A stretch of 64,000 bases of DNA from Methylomonas rapida (GTDB lineage: Bacteria; Pseudomonadota; Gammaproteobacteria; Methylococcales; Methylomonadaceae): positions 2,976,001-3,040,000 of the forward strand of contig NZ_CP113517.1 in NCBI RefSeq assembly GCF_024360925.2, written 5' to 3'. The notes beneath the pieces are model-generated. The model worked only from the letters and a program-made list of their open reading frames with translations. It did no database searches and was not told the DNA's origin. Of the stretch, positions 48,848 through 57,974 are shown piece after piece. Both the position numbers and the translations under genes were made by a program. Each line of letters opens with the position of its first letter. Positions within the stretch are counted from its first letter, which is position 1.

Positions 48848-49746
48848 GCTGATTGCCCCACATGGCGCTCAAGCAAGTCCTGAACCAGACAAGCCGCTAT
48901 ATCGACGCCGCAAACGCTTTGCAAGCCTTTCCAGGCCGGCACGCTGTTGACCTCGATCACACTCAGGGAGCCATCGCGCTGCCGGATGATATCCACGCCG
49001 GCATAATCCATTTTTAATACCGCCACGGCGCGCACCGCCAGTTCGGCTACCTCGTCACTGAGCGCTATCGCTTCGCAAGTCGCCCCGCGCGCGACATTAT
49101 TCAACCAGGAAATCCCGCGCCGACGCATCGCGGCCACCGCCTTGCCATTGATGACGAATACACGCTTATCGTAATAACCTTCGCCATCGCACTCGACAAA
49201 GCGCTGCAAATAATAAATACCGTGACTGCTGGTCAACCAGAACAAATCGGTCGATTTTTCGATGCGGCGTATGCCCTCACCCTGCGAGCCGAACAAAGGC
49301 TTGCTGATCAAATAATGTCCCGCCGCCAATTCTTGTTCGGCGACCGTCAGCGCTTCGTCCCGGTCACGCAACACCCAGGTCATAGGGGTCGGCAAGCCAG
49401 CGTTTTGCAATAGAAAACTGGTCATGGCCTTGTCGACGCTGCGCTCTATCGCATGCCCATCGTTATAGACGGGCACGCCCAATAGTTTCAGCGCATGCAG
49501 CACATCGAGATAAAACACCACTTCTTCCAGCGAGCCGCCCGGCACGCCGCGCACGAAAACAGCGTCCGGCAATTTTTGCTCAAAGCCCGGGATATGCAGC
49601 AGAGGAATGCCGGCGGTCTGTATCCGGCAAGCCGTCAGGGAAACGTATTCGGCAACACAATCACGCTCGGCAAAAGCCCGGCATAATTGCTTGCCGTGCC
49701 AGCCGGGGTCGTCGGTAAAAATCGCAATACGGCGCACAGAAGTCAT
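48844..49746 (-). CDS. RimK-like ATP-grasp ligase of the C1 cluster
   Basis: A 300-residue ATP-grasp enzyme (RimK/MptN type) with KAMTSFLLQNAGLPTPMTW, the ATP-binding SKPLFGSQGEGIRRI, DKRVFVINGKAVAAMRR, and IEVNSVPAWKGLQ. It probably adds glutamate or another amino acid to tetrahydromethanopterin or methylofuran, like the methanogen MptN. It is in the mch to fae run, and corresponds by place to orf5 of the Methylobacterium cluster. Exact substrate unproven. Confidence 0.8.
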   Translation of the reverse strand: MTSVRRIAIFTDDPGWHGKQLCRAFAERDCVAEYVSLTACRIQTAGIPLLHIPGFEQKLPDAVFVRGVPGGSLEEVVFYLDVLHALKLLGVPVYNDGHAIERSVDKAMTSFLLQNAGLPTPMTWVLRDRDEALTVAEQELAAGHYLISKPLFGSQGEGIRRIEKSTDLFWLTSSHGIYYLQRFVECDGEGYYDKRVFVINGKAVAAMRRRGISWLNNVARGATCEAIALSDEVAELAVRAVAVLKMDYAGVDIIRQRDGSLSVIEVNSVPAWKGLQSVCGVDIAACLVQDLLERHVGQSA

Positions 49747-49767
49747 GTCAGGTTGACGCTAGATAAT

Positions 49768-49798
49768 AAAAAAGCCGGTCTCGATAAAGCCCGGCTTT
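49768..49798 (-). terminator. Terminator after mch
   Basis: On the reverse strand AAGCCGG, a ~12-base loop and CCGGCTT followed by TTTTATT. It may reduce transcription from mch into the ATP-grasp gene. Confidence 0.7.
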
Positions 49799-49816
49799 GA
49801 TAAACAGAGAAAGGAA

Positions 49817-50800
49817 TTAGAGGCCGAAGGATTGATCCAGCAGGGCATTGTCCAATTTGCCGGCACGAAAGCTTTTGCCGGATTCCACCGCCGTGACGAT
49901 CACGCTGGCCGGACTGAACAGCATCGCATCGATTTTGAAAAAATCGTATTCATAGGCCTTGAAAATGTCGGCAAACGGCTTGCCATAATCCTTGGACGTG
50001 GAGCTCGGCAATTCTTTCGCCAGTTTTTCAGCAGCCTCGTCGCTGCCCTTGACGAACAAATGCACCTGCCCTGCGAACAGAATCGCATCATTGGTACGCC
50101 CCATCGCCTTGACGAAATTGGGGTGCGGCGGGCAAATTGGTGCGGAACCCGAACCGTCGACGATATTCTCCAAGGGGAAATGCAGCGCATGCGCCTTATG
50201 CATCGCCACTTCCAGCACCCGACCCACCACTTGCACACCACCCGCCAGACTGCTGGTGGGGGTAACGATGATGGTCAGATTGGCCGGAGACACGCCGCAG
50301 GCTGCCGCGACTTTTTCGACGATTTCCAGCGGCGGCACCGCATCGTTTTCGATCACCAGCACTGTGTTATCGCAGCTGTCGCGGTACTCCAATTCTTTGT
50401 ACAACTCTTCGACCGGCTCGACCGCACCGTCTTTGACTTTAGTAGCCATTGCCCGCGCAGGACCGGAACCCAAGGCGTAATATTTGCCGTGCGACAAACT
50501 CCAACCAGCATACTGGCTACCCAGGCAAGACAGCACCGGATTGGTGGCATGCACGTTAATCGTCAGCGGCCAGTTGTTGGTATAACTGCTTTGCGAAATC
50601 GTCGCAGTCCCCATACCACCCATGCAAATCTCGGTGATGATGCGTCCCGCTTCCAGGCCGCCCGGCACCTTGATGCCGGCATCGATAATCGTGCAACCGT
50701 TTTCCTGCTTTTCGATACCCAATCTCAATTTATCCGCGTTATCCAGCAGATGTTTAACCAAGGGCTGAGTGAGTTTATTGACGCTTGCCTGATATTGCAT
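49817..50800 (-). CDS. mch: Methenyl-H4MPT cyclohydrolase Mch
   Basis: Cytosolic enzyme of 327 residues converting methenyl-H4MPT to 5-formyl-H4MPT in formaldehyde oxidation. The length is usual (~320). Recognisable blocks include [23 protein letters not shown] and [14 protein letters not shown], and [21 protein letters not shown]. It begins 4 bases after the upstream ATP-grasp gene. Confidence 0.96.
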   Translation of the reverse strand: MQYQASVNKLTQPLVKHLLDNADKLRLGIEKQENGCTIIDAGIKVPGGLEAGRIITEICMGGMGTATISQSSYTNNWPLTINVHATNPVLSCLGSQYAGWSLSHGKYYALGSGPARAMATKVKDGAVEPVEELYKELEYRDSCDNTVLVIENDAVPPLEIVEKVAAACGVSPANLTIIVTPTSSLAGGVQVVGRVLEVAMHKAHALHFPLENIVDGSGSAPICPPHPNFVKAMGRTNDAILFAGQVHLFVKGSDEAAEKLAKELPSSTSKDYGKPFADIFKAYEYDFFKIDAMLFSPASVIVTAVESGKSFRAGKLDNALLDQSFGL

Positions 50801-50804
50801 GATT

Positions 50805-51917
50805 TTAGAAACCTATATTCAAAATATTTTCAATGACTTGCTGCCTATGACACAGGCACTCCTCTGCCTGGCCCGGACTTTTTCCGGCGGCAATGATACT
50901 GCATATGGGCTGCCCCATGCCAACAATTGCGCCGCCGCTCGGCCTGTCCAGCGCCCAGTCAGGCCAATCCACAGACACTGGAATCTTGACCGCCTGCTTG
51001 GCATACACGACTTGATAGGCAGCAGGCTCGGACTCGATAGAGTCATCCGTCATCACGCCCAAACAGGCTTGCAGGTGGAGGCTGAACACCCGTTTGCCAT
51101 ACAACTGTGCGCTGGCCGGAATCCTGGCATTGATTTCGAGCACATAGCAATAGCCATCGGCCAGCATGAAATCCAGGCTTCCCAAGCCCCGCAACGGATA
51201 CACCCGCGCCAGCTTCGTCAACCATTCATATAACAGGCGCCGATGATCGTCCGACACATTGGCATGACTGGCGATACCCGCAAACAAAAAGGGCTGCTTT
51301 TCATGGCCGACGGAACAGATCCACTGCCGATTGAATCCCACTATCCCGATCCGACCTTCCGCAGCCAAGAACAGCATGGACAAAGCCTCACCTCTGACGA
51401 AACGCTGCCAGTAGAACTTATCCGCACAAACCGAATCATTTGGATCATGCCACCTGATATGAGCCCCTCCCGCGCCGCTAACAGGCTTGAGCAACCATTG
51501 CCTTCTCTCGCCACTCGGCGGAGTAAAAATCGTTTGAGGATACAGAATTGACAATGCGGCAAGCCGGGCAAAAAAGGCGGGCTTATCCTGAATCTGTCGA
51601 AAAACCTCGACCGAATTCCCCAATACGACCCAGTTTTGTTGCAGAAAGCCCAGGGTTTCGAGGTGATCTTCAAACCCACTGCCATAGACGACATGCGTCA
51701 AGCCATGCTTCACTTGCACCGCATCGAGCGCCGGCCGCACCTCATTCAATCTCAACGACTCGACTTTAATCGCCTCCAAGGCCAATTGCAGGGTATCGGA
51801 ATCGGCATAACAATCGATTGCCACCGCAGAAAAACCCGCACCGACAGCCATCTGCACCAGCATGCGCGCGGATTGCGCGATCACCAACAAAGTCAATGGA
51901 ATATCTTGTTCAGCCAT
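50805..51917 (-). CDS. ATP-grasp protein upstream of mch
   Basis: A 370-residue ATP-grasp-like protein of the C1 cluster. It starts at ATG 51917 ([11 protein letters not shown]) rather than the TTG at 51926. The ATP-grasp core is seen in [13 protein letters not shown], the [13 protein letters not shown] stretch and [21 protein letters not shown]. By place it matches the ATP-grasp gene called orfY next to mch in Methylobacterium. It is probably a ligase for pterin- or furan-cofactor side chains; substrate unknown. Confidence 0.78.
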   Translation of the reverse strand: MAEQDIPLTLLVIAQSARMLVQMAVGAGFSAVAIDCYADSDTLQLALEAIKVESLRLNEVRPALDAVQVKHGLTHVVYGSGFEDHLETLGFLQQNWVVLGNSVEVFRQIQDKPAFFARLAALSILYPQTIFTPPSGERRQWLLKPVSGAGGAHIRWHDPNDSVCADKFYWQRFVRGEALSMLFLAAEGRIGIVGFNRQWICSVGHEKQPFLFAGIASHANVSDDHRRLLYEWLTKLARVYPLRGLGSLDFMLADGYCYVLEINARIPASAQLYGKRVFSLHLQACLGVMTDDSIESEPAAYQVVYAKQAVKIPVSVDWPDWALDRPSGGAIVGMGQPICSIIAAGKSPGQAEECLCHRQQVIENILNIGF

Positions 51918-51998
51918 GCCACGCAACCTAAAAAAATTTCAGATTAGCAAAAAAAACTCTGGATTTTAAAAAATTATCTGGCATAATGCGCGGCTCAT

Positions 51999-52089
51999 GG
52001 AGAGCTGGCTGAGCGGTCGAAAGCGGCGGTCTTGAAAACCGTTGACGGCTTATACCCGTCCTGGGGTTCGAATCCCTAGCTCTCCGCCA
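51999..52089 (+). tRNA. tRNA-Ser (anticodon UGA)
   Basis: A 91-base type II tRNA. Acceptor GGAGAGC (51999-52005) pairs with GCTCTCC (52079-52085), followed by the encoded discriminator G and CCA. The anticodon loop CTTGAAA gives TGA at 52033-52035. The T-arm reads GGTTCGAATCC. The long variable arm GACGGCTTATACCCGTC is typical for serine. Nothing before it is accessory; the region after is. Confidence 0.97.
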
Positions 52090-52098
52090 TTATTTATG

Positions 52099-52143
52099 AT
52101 TAAGGCCTTGATAAATAACGTTTTATCAAGGCCTTAATTTTTT
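52099..52143 (+). terminator. Terminator of tRNA-Ser
   Basis: ATTAAGGCCTTGATAA and its exact 16-base complement with an 8-base loop, then TTTTTTT. A very strong intrinsic terminator just 10 bases after the tRNA. Confidence 0.9.
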
Positions 52144-53138
52144 CTACCCTACTCCCTACCCTACTTTTGATTCTAATAACCATCACTGATTCCATTTCAG
52201 CCGGCGTTATTTTATACAGGATCATTATCAGCCATTTGTCGACTCCACGCATGATTTGAGTCCAACAACGGGCTCAACAATCCTGGATAGAGCGCAATCC
52301 CGATTATTGGCGTCAATACCGTGAATCTCATCCAAAGTATGCTGATCGTAATCGTACATTACAACGCACTCGCAACACCAAAGCCAAGATTAATCGAATT
52401 GGAAATATGGACGCGTCAACCCCAGCAAAGCTGCTGCCATCAGGAATTTACAGACTAAGGTTGGTGACAGAAACCAATATTGCAAAGATGGACGTTTGGA
52501 CCTTAAAAATCTTGGTACATGCTTGCGAATGTCGGCCATAAGCCAGTGTTGCAAATAGATGACTTGATCGGCAAACCAATCTGATTCTTATACCGTATTG
52601 TCAGTTCGCTCTTGGTAAACCCTGGATTTGGCTGGCCCCGCTTAGAAAATAGCTCCGGTCCACCAGTGGCTTGGTGAGAGCCTAATTTTCATGTGAATGG
52701 GGATCATCAGGTTTGATAAATGAAATCTTGATTAGCAATCATTTTCCGCTCATCCCAAAAAAGCTTGGCAAACAAGCGTACACTCAACAGAAAAGTTATC
52801 TGGAGGTGTGTCATGATCTGGACCGCAGGTGTGTTCATACACGCGGTAACAGGGGCGACTGTCGACGTCGGAGAATGACGATGCTATATCCACATCAAAT
52901 TTGGCAGCACCGGTTGCCTGACGCGCTTTCTGGATCTCGGCCAAATCGGCGGACGACATTCCTCAATTTTCGGCAGGATGTACGTCGGATCCAGCCCCCT
53001 GCGTAATCATTGCCGCCGGCACGACGGCTAAACCCAGCCGTTATTGCCGGTTCTTACCCTTAACTGCTTTCACTCATTTCTATCGAATGGCAGCAGTCAG
53101 ATCTTTTCAGTGGACTCCAATAGAACAGGCCAACACAG
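52144..53138. other. Degraded region after tRNA-Ser
   Basis: About 1 kb with no intact gene. It contains one recognisable decayed frame (52263-52541); other frames are short or unconvincing. This looks like the eroded edge of an acquired segment. Confidence 0.55.
52263..52541 (+). pseudogene. Remnant of a conserved hypothetical gene
   Basis: An open frame of 92 codons without a start codon, preceded in frame by a stop at 52257. The peptide begins QQRAQQSWIERNPDYWRQYR and continues with ADRNRTLQRTRNTKAK and later IAKMDVWT. This resembles a hypothetical protein family that I recall from many proteobacterial accessory regions, with a WIERNPDYWRxYR-like repeat. The N-terminal half is missing, so I score it as a pseudogene. 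Confidence 0.55.
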
Positions 53139-53435
53139 TTACATGCTGTTATTTACCACTGATACGATACATCGCTGGCCAATTTTATAGAGTCCCTTTC
53201 GGCTACCGTTCAATGTGGACGCTCTAACCGCATATCCTTTCTGTAACACGTATTTTTTCATCTCGTGTTCGCATTCTATCTCTAGTCCCATTTCCTTTTT
53301 GTTACCACCGGTACCGCCGGGCGAAATGCGGAAACAAATTTTACCGGTCTCTCTGTTTTTCATCTTAACCGGATAGAGCTTGTCGCCATTCTTGTGAACT
53401 AAATAAAACAGATTGCTAAATAGAGTATCAGTCAT
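53139..53435 (-). CDS. Hypothetical protein
   Basis: A 98-residue protein with no recognised domain. It has balanced codon composition and a plausible ATG at 53435. The sequence suggests a small beta-rich fold (LYPVKMKNRETGKICFRISPGGTGGN). It lies divergent to the group starting at 53557. It might be a small toxin or antidote, but nothing shows this. Confidence 0.5.
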   Translation of the reverse strand: MTDTLFSNLFYLVHKNGDKLYPVKMKNRETGKICFRISPGGTGGNKKEMGLEIECEHEMKKYVLQKGYAVRASTLNGSRKGLYKIGQRCIVSVVNNSM

Positions 53436-53556
53436 AAAACATCCAGCAAGTTAAAAAAATGAAAAAAGGAGTCCTGAATACCTTGCATTCGGCCTGAAAG
53501 ATGGTATTCTATTTTCAACGGGAACAAATGAGTCCTTATGTCACCGCGGAGCCACT

Positions 53557-54558
53557 ATGATAACACTGTCAAAAATCACGAGAGAAGAAGCCAAAGAAAC
53601 CGCCATGATGTTTCTGAGTATTTGGTCCATGTGGGCCGATTGCTTCTTCGACCCTAAAGCAGGGGCTAGATTGTTGGGAATCAATGAAGAAAACTACGAA
53701 GGTGGCGATATTCACTACGACCATCTACCTACAGCGGTACTGAAAAAAAATATTTCACAAAGCAACTTAGAGAACAATACGTTTGTAAAACGGATTGAAG
53801 AAATTTTGGATTTTGCGCAAACAGGCGCTTGGAATGGCATAGATACCATTCATGGCACAAAGCATTTTGACGCGTGGTTATTAGAGGCGATCACAGAATT
53901 AGGCTCATTCAGACAAATGTTTGGTAAACGACCAATTTTGTCATTTAAGGAGGCTGGGATTGTGATGCTAGGAGGCGACGATGACCCAATTTTAAACACT
54001 TTATTGACAATAACCGATGCGGCCTACGCCAGATGGAAACTGTTGGAAGGGTTAGCACTGACATTGGATGAAATCGCGTTACTGGCCGGGGTTGGGATAA
54101 AAACCGTGAGAAATGCCGTTAGTTCGAAAGGACATGACCGCTTGATTGTCTCTGGTCGCATCGAAGATAAAACCGTGATCGAAGCCGAAGAAGCGTACCG
54201 CTGGCTGTTAACAAAAAAAGGGTTCACAGGACCGTTTCTTTATCACGAAGAACCGCCTTTCGACAGCTACGAGACATTAGGTCAATTTCGACATCATTGC
54301 TATGTCATGAGAACTTTGGCGAAGCTGGAAATTGCCGAGTTGACCAAAAAACTTGACTGGAACGAATCGCTTATTCAGGCATATACCGATTTGGAAAAAT
54401 TGGACGCCTCCGAGAGGTTAGAACTTTTAACACCTGAAACGCTGATGCAAATCGGCAAATTTTACCAATCGAAAAACCTTCATACATTTGTCGTCGAGGG
54501 TAGCCGGATTTTGGCTGCGGTCGCCGCCGAGTATCGGGCGAAACAGTTGTTCAACTAA
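53557..54558 (+). CDS. Hypothetical protein with helix-turn-helix segment
   Basis: A 333-residue cytosolic protein with GGAG upstream of ATG 53557. A helix-turn-helix pattern lies near residues 168-205 (LTLDEIALLAGVGIKTVRNAVSS), so DNA binding is likely; the rest has no family I recognise. It is first of four closely spaced forward genes (HTH, DUF4258-like, XRE, UDG-like). The DNA from here to about 56.0 kb appears more AT-rich than the flanking chromosome, as far as judged by eye. Confidence 0.6.
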   Translation: MITLSKITREEAKETAMMFLSIWSMWADCFFDPKAGARLLGINEENYEGGDIHYDHLPTAVLKKNISQSNLENNTFVKRIEEILDFAQTGAWNGIDTIHGTKHFDAWLLEAITELGSFRQMFGKRPILSFKEAGIVMLGGDDDPILNTLLTITDAAYARWKLLEGLALTLDEIALLAGVGIKTVRNAVSSKGHDRLIVSGRIEDKTVIEAEEAYRWLLTKKGFTGPFLYHEEPPFDSYETLGQFRHHCYVMRTLAKLEIAELTKKLDWNESLIQAYTDLEKLDASERLELLTPETLMQIGKFYQSKNLHTFVVEGSRILAAVAAEYRAKQLFN

Positions 54559-54575
54559 AGATAAGGGTGATTGCC

Positions 54576-54866
54576 ATGATTTTAACCAAACATGCTGAGA
54601 CCAGAATTCAACAACGTTGTATCCCTAAGCTGGTATTGGATTTATTACTTGAGCATGGCGCGATCGAACACCAGCACGGCGGCACGGAGTTGGTATATTT
54701 CAAGTCGAAGAATTTCGAGAGAGCGAGAAAGCAACTGGAACGAACATTGAAGGAGTTCGACAAATTGCGGGAAGCCTATTTGATCAAAAGTAACCAAGAA
54801 GCGGAAAGTCTAATCATTACCGCAGGTTATTTGAAAGGTAGTCCGAGAACCAAAACGAATCTGTAA
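54576..54866 (+). CDS. Small DUF4258-like protein
   Basis: A 96-residue protein with ATG 54576 preceded by AAGGGTG. The start ILTKHAETRIQQRCIPK resembles the 'KHAxxRxxxRxI' opening of DUF4258 and RelE-like proteins, some of which are RNase toxins. It is followed 35 bases later by an XRE regulator, an order that suits a toxin-antitoxin pair, but its catalytic residues cannot be confirmed. The frame from GTG 54567 adds three residues only. Confidence 0.6.
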   Translation: MILTKHAETRIQQRCIPKLVLDLLLEHGAIEHQHGGTELVYFKSKNFERARKQLERTLKEFDKLREAYLIKSNQEAESLIITAGYLKGSPRTKTNL

Positions 54867-54901
54867 ATCGTCATTTAACACTTTCGACCAAGGTAAAAAA
54901 T

Positions 54902-55297
54902 ATGCGCGACAGTTTGGAAGCCAAATTAGAAGTAGCCGGTTTTTTAGAAAGGATCATCAATCGGAGTACGTATTCGCAGAAAGAAATTGCCGAGATGTGT
55001 GGTTTTAACACGCCTAATATCATCACTATGCTTAAACAAGGGTCCACGAAAGTCCCTGTCGAAAAAATTCCGGCATTGGCTAAGGCGCTGGATATTGATC
55101 GCGTCGAGTTTTTTGAGTTGGTGATGAAAAACTACAGGCCGAAAGAATATGAGGTCATTGTCGAAATTTTCGGGGAGCCGATATCCGATGCAGAAAGAGC
55201 AATTATCAAGCTTTTGAGACAGGTCATCCCGGCAGGGCAGTTAGTCAATAACACCAATCATTATCGAAATAAAATTCGGGAAGCCCTGGAAAATTGA
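54902..55297 (+). CDS. XRE-type helix-turn-helix regulator
   Basis: A 131-residue protein whose first 75 residues form a Cro/C1-type HTH: YSQKEIAEMCGFNTPNIITMLKQGSTKVPVEKIPALAKALDID in two parts (about 24-66). The C-terminal part is helical, possibly for dimerisation. It could be the antitoxin/autoregulator of the preceding small gene and may control the downstream UDG-like gene. Confidence 0.75.
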   Translation: MRDSLEAKLEVAGFLERIINRSTYSQKEIAEMCGFNTPNIITMLKQGSTKVPVEKIPALAKALDIDRVEFFELVMKNYRPKEYEVIVEIFGEPISDAERAIIKLLRQVIPAGQLVNNTNHYRNKIREALEN

Positions 55298-55345
55298 TCA
55301 AATTCGAGACTAAGCCAACGCCCCAATTTTTAATCAGGAATTGAT

Positions 55346-56518
55346 ATGCCAACCAATACATGCTTGTTTAATCAGTATCAAAAAACCATTACTAACCTCG
55401 ACCCAAATAGCCTAGAAAATGGACATTTTCCAGAAAACTTGTTGATTCAAAAAGAAAACTCATTTTCGGTCTGGTACGCACCGTTCGATTACGTTAATCC
55501 GGTAGCCAAGATTGTACTCGTAGGCATCACACCAGGTTATCAACAAGCCTCAAATGCTTTAAGGAAAGCGCATGAAGTCTTAATGGCAGGCGGTTCTAAT
55601 GATCACGCCAAAGCTGAAGCGAAAAAATTTGCCAGTTTTAGCGGCCCCATGCGTACTAATTTAACTGATATGCTTGATTTCATTGGCATACCTCAGTTGC
55701 TGGATATTTCATCGACAAAAACCTTGTTTGAAGATCAAACGCATTTAGTGCATTTTACTTCGGCACTTAGGTATCCAGTCATGATGAATGGAGAAAATTA
55801 TGGAGGCACGCCAGCGATCACAAAAACTCCGTTTCTGAAGCATCAATTAGAATCTTGGTTTGCCAAGGAGTGTCAAATGTTGCCGGATGCGCTTTTTGTA
55901 CCGCTTGGTCCGAAAGTAAGCGAATCACTATGGGCGCTAAAAGAGAAAGGTATACTTAGAGGCGACCAAATTTTGGATGGTTTGCCTCATCCGTCTGGCG
56001 CGAACGCTGAACGTGTTAAATATTTCCTGCGGCCTGGGCAGGTCATCCTGCATTCCGACAACGGCAGTCCTATGAAGGGGGCTACCATGCTCGCGACCTT
56101 GCAGCGGCTCGGCGTCGTCCCTTCGTTTAGCCGCCCGGCCGTGAGCAACGACAACCCTTATTCGGAATCGCTGTTCAAAACCTTGAAATATCGCCCGCAA
56201 TACCCGTTGAAACCGTTTGCCGACCTGACGGTTGCCCGGCAATGGGTGGCCGATCTGGTGCAGTGGTACAACCACGAACACCGCCATAGCGCCATTGGAT
56301 TTGTGACCCCGGCGCAACGCCATGCCGGCTTGGACTTAGCCCTATTGGCGAAACGCACCGCGCTCTATGAAAACGCCCGCCGCCAAAATCCGCAGCGCTG
56401 GAGTAAAAATACTCGTAACTGGAACAGAATCCATACCGTTCATCTCAATCCCGATCATGCCGAAGCCCAAAACAACTCGAACCAGGAGCCCTCTAACCAA
56501 AACAAAATAACCGCATAA
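55346..56518 (+). CDS. UDG-like protein fused in frame to an IS3 transposase remnant
   Basis: A 390-codon frame made of two unrelated parts. Residues 1 to about 228 are a uracil-DNA-glycosylase-like domain: the GITPGYQQAS loop near residue 61 and the C-terminal LPHPSGANAERV motif in the place of the UDG HPS loop. From about residue 229 (base 56030) it is the C-terminal integrase core of an IS3-family transposase (VILHSDNGSPMKGATM, NPYSESLFKTLKYRP), lacking its first catalytic Asp. The UDG-like portion looks almost complete; the fusion arose from an insertion or deletion. AGGA precedes ATG 55346. Confidence 0.72.
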   Translation: MPTNTCLFNQYQKTITNLDPNSLENGHFPENLLIQKENSFSVWYAPFDYVNPVAKIVLVGITPGYQQASNALRKAHEVLMAGGSNDHAKAEAKKFASFSGPMRTNLTDMLDFIGIPQLLDISSTKTLFEDQTHLVHFTSALRYPVMMNGENYGGTPAITKTPFLKHQLESWFAKECQMLPDALFVPLGPKVSESLWALKEKGILRGDQILDGLPHPSGANAERVKYFLRPGQVILHSDNGSPMKGATMLATLQRLGVVPSFSRPAVSNDNPYSESLFKTLKYRPQYPLKPFADLTVARQWVADLVQWYNHEHRHSAIGFVTPAQRHAGLDLALLAKRTALYENARRQNPQRWSKNTRNWNRIHTVHLNPDHAEAQNNSNQEPSNQNKITA

Positions 56519-56545
56519 GTTTTTACATTGAGGCGACAACTAGCT
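56030..56545 (+). mobile_element. 3' remnant of an IS3-family element
   Basis: The C-terminal ~162 codons of an IS3-type transposase plus about 30 bases to the probable right end (TTGAGGCGACAACTAGCTTGA). The left end, OrfA and most of OrfB are gone. On its left it joins the UDG-like gene; on its right it joins the truncated kinase gene. The exact right border is uncertain by a few bases. Confidence 0.7.
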
Positions 56546-57273
56546 TGAAATTTTCCGCCCTCAAGAACGACATCCCCTTTGAGAGGGTGGGCCAGGGTGA
56601 GGACGCGATAAGCGATTACAGCAAAACTCCAACTGTCTGTCAGCGTGTTAATGCCAGACTCAGCCCGGAGAATTTCTGGGGCACCGTAATCTGGAGTAAA
56701 CACACCTTGCCGGCCATCACGCGACTGACTCGCAACGTTGTCGGCATCGATTAACCAGACTTCGGCATACTCAAGTGACTGAGATACGAAGACATTCGCA
56801 GGGGAGAGATCGCCGTAGGCCAGTCCACGACCATGCAACTCAGCCAATATTCGCGCCAGTCGCGCAAGCATCTTTAACCGACGCGACAGGCCGCCTGTTT
56901 TTACATAGCCGGAGAGGCCGTCCTCAGACATCAATGCATCCGTCGACACCTGCATCAGTTCAGTCATTGGTGTGAGACCGTCCATTAGTTCCATGACGTA
57001 GCCAGGTTGCGGCTGTGTGATCAAAGCCAGGGGATGGGCGATTGGAAGGCCTTCGAGGGGGTGGCGCATCAGTGCGCGGATCTTGATCGCCCAACTGGCT
57101 CTCATTTCTTCTGTGGTTGCGCGCGCAACTTTGATGAGAACGTTAGGGTGGTTGGTCGTGCAGACGATCCCTTGTCCACCTTCACCGATACGACCCGTTA
57201 GCTCGTAGGACTGACCGTGCTGGTCTATCACCGTCCGGTTCTTCTTTGGCGCTTCTGCTGTTGTTATGCTCAT
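56455..57273 (-). CDS. Ser/Thr protein kinase of a vWA-PP2C-kinase triad, 3' end replaced by IS3 sequence
   Basis: The first ~240 codons are a eukaryotic-like kinase: glycine loop GRIGEGGQG (27-35), K48, the catalytic YGDLSPANVF (D155, N160), IDADN in place of DFG (176-180) and GAPE (197-200). It resembles the E. coli YegI group, where a longer C-terminal domain would follow. From about residue 241 the reading frame crosses into IS3 sequence, so the last ~30 codons are not native. The kinase core is mostly present but the lower lobe end is lost. Its ATG overlaps the PP2C stop. Confidence 0.78.
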   Translation of the reverse strand: MSITTAEAPKKNRTVIDQHGQSYELTGRIGEGGQGIVCTTNHPNVLIKVARATTEEMRASWAIKIRALMRHPLEGLPIAHPLALITQPQPGYVMELMDGLTPMTELMQVSTDALMSEDGLSGYVKTGGLSRRLKMLARLARILAELHGRGLAYGDLSPANVFVSQSLEYAEVWLIDADNVASQSRDGRQGVFTPDYGAPEILRAESGINTLTDSWSFAVIAYRVLTLAHPLKGDVVLEGGKFQASCRLNVKTYAVILFWLEGSWFELFWASA

Positions 57274-57974
57274 TTGGATATCCTAAATATGGCCACCAGT
57301 GTTTTGTCGTCGCTATGCAGAGGGGTTGCCCAGTCATTCAATTCAGACTGTAGCCACCGCCTACCTCTGCGGCGATTCCGAGTGCTCAGGTCTTGATAAA
57401 GTGCGTCAAAAAACTCGGCAAGTTGAGCTGGTTCTAGATCATCGGCAACGCCATCTGTCATCAGCACCACACCATCGCCAGGCTCGGCAAGTTTGTCCTG
57501 TGTGGTACTCCATTTGTCCTGCAAGTGTGTGGACTCAAGTGCCCACGTCTGATTGCCATAGGCAGTGCGTTCTGGCGTAACGCGACGGAACTCGCCATCG
57601 CATCTCACCAGAAGCAGACCATCACCCAATTGAGCAGCCTGGAGATCGCCTTCAGCCGTCACGCGTGCGAACAACAGCGTCGTCGCAGCATCTCTTGGCC
57701 TTGCTAGCCCAATCGCTTCGATCCACAGCTGATGGAACAATGGCAGAGTTGCCGGCAGATCGAGGCCCATCGGTGCCGCGCGCAAGATCCGTCTGGCAAC
57801 CTGGCAAGCACGACGCGCGCCCAGATCACTGCGGGCTCGAGAGCCCAATCCGTCAGCCACAGCCGCAATCCAGCCGTCCCGGCAGCCCGTCAAAGCCATA
57901 GCGTCCTGATTAGGCTCGCCAAGATCTAGGTGTCGGGGGCCGATAACGCTCGCACCGCAGGCAATAAACCTCAT
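57270..57974 (-). CDS. PP2C-type protein phosphatase (YegK/PphC-like)
   Basis: A 234-residue PPM phosphatase with metal-binding aspartates in PNQDAMAL (D24), AVADGLGSRARSD (D41), LMTDGVADD and the SDDKTLVAIF end. It would reverse the partner kinase. It overlaps the vWA gene by 4 bases and the kinase gene by 4 (ATGA both times), so the three are translated as a unit. The set vWA-PP2C-kinase corresponds to E. coli yegL, yegK and yegI and to TerY-P triads. Confidence 0.87.
   Translation of the reverse strand: MRFIACGASVIGPRHLDLGEPNQDAMALTGCRDGWIAAVADGLGSRARSDLGARRACQVARRILRAAPMGLDLPATLPLFHQLWIEAIGLARPRDAATTLLFARVTAEGDLQAAQLGDGLLLVRCDGEFRRVTPERTAYGNQTWALESTHLQDKWSTTQDKLAEPGDGVVLMTDGVADDLEPAQLAEFFDALYQDLSTRNRRRGRRWLQSELNDWATPLHSDDKTLVAIFRISK

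Noticed and set aside
49832..50836. Forward frame of 334 codons opposite mch
   Set aside because: Shadow; mch is well defined on the reverse strand.
52750..52959. 69-codon reverse frame with protein-like composition
   Set aside because: Shine-Dalgarno lies too close to the ATG and no homologue is recognised; it may be a decayed gene, but support is too thin.
52713..53006. Forward 97-codon frame
   Set aside because: Arg-rich, no family; lies in the degraded region after the tRNA.
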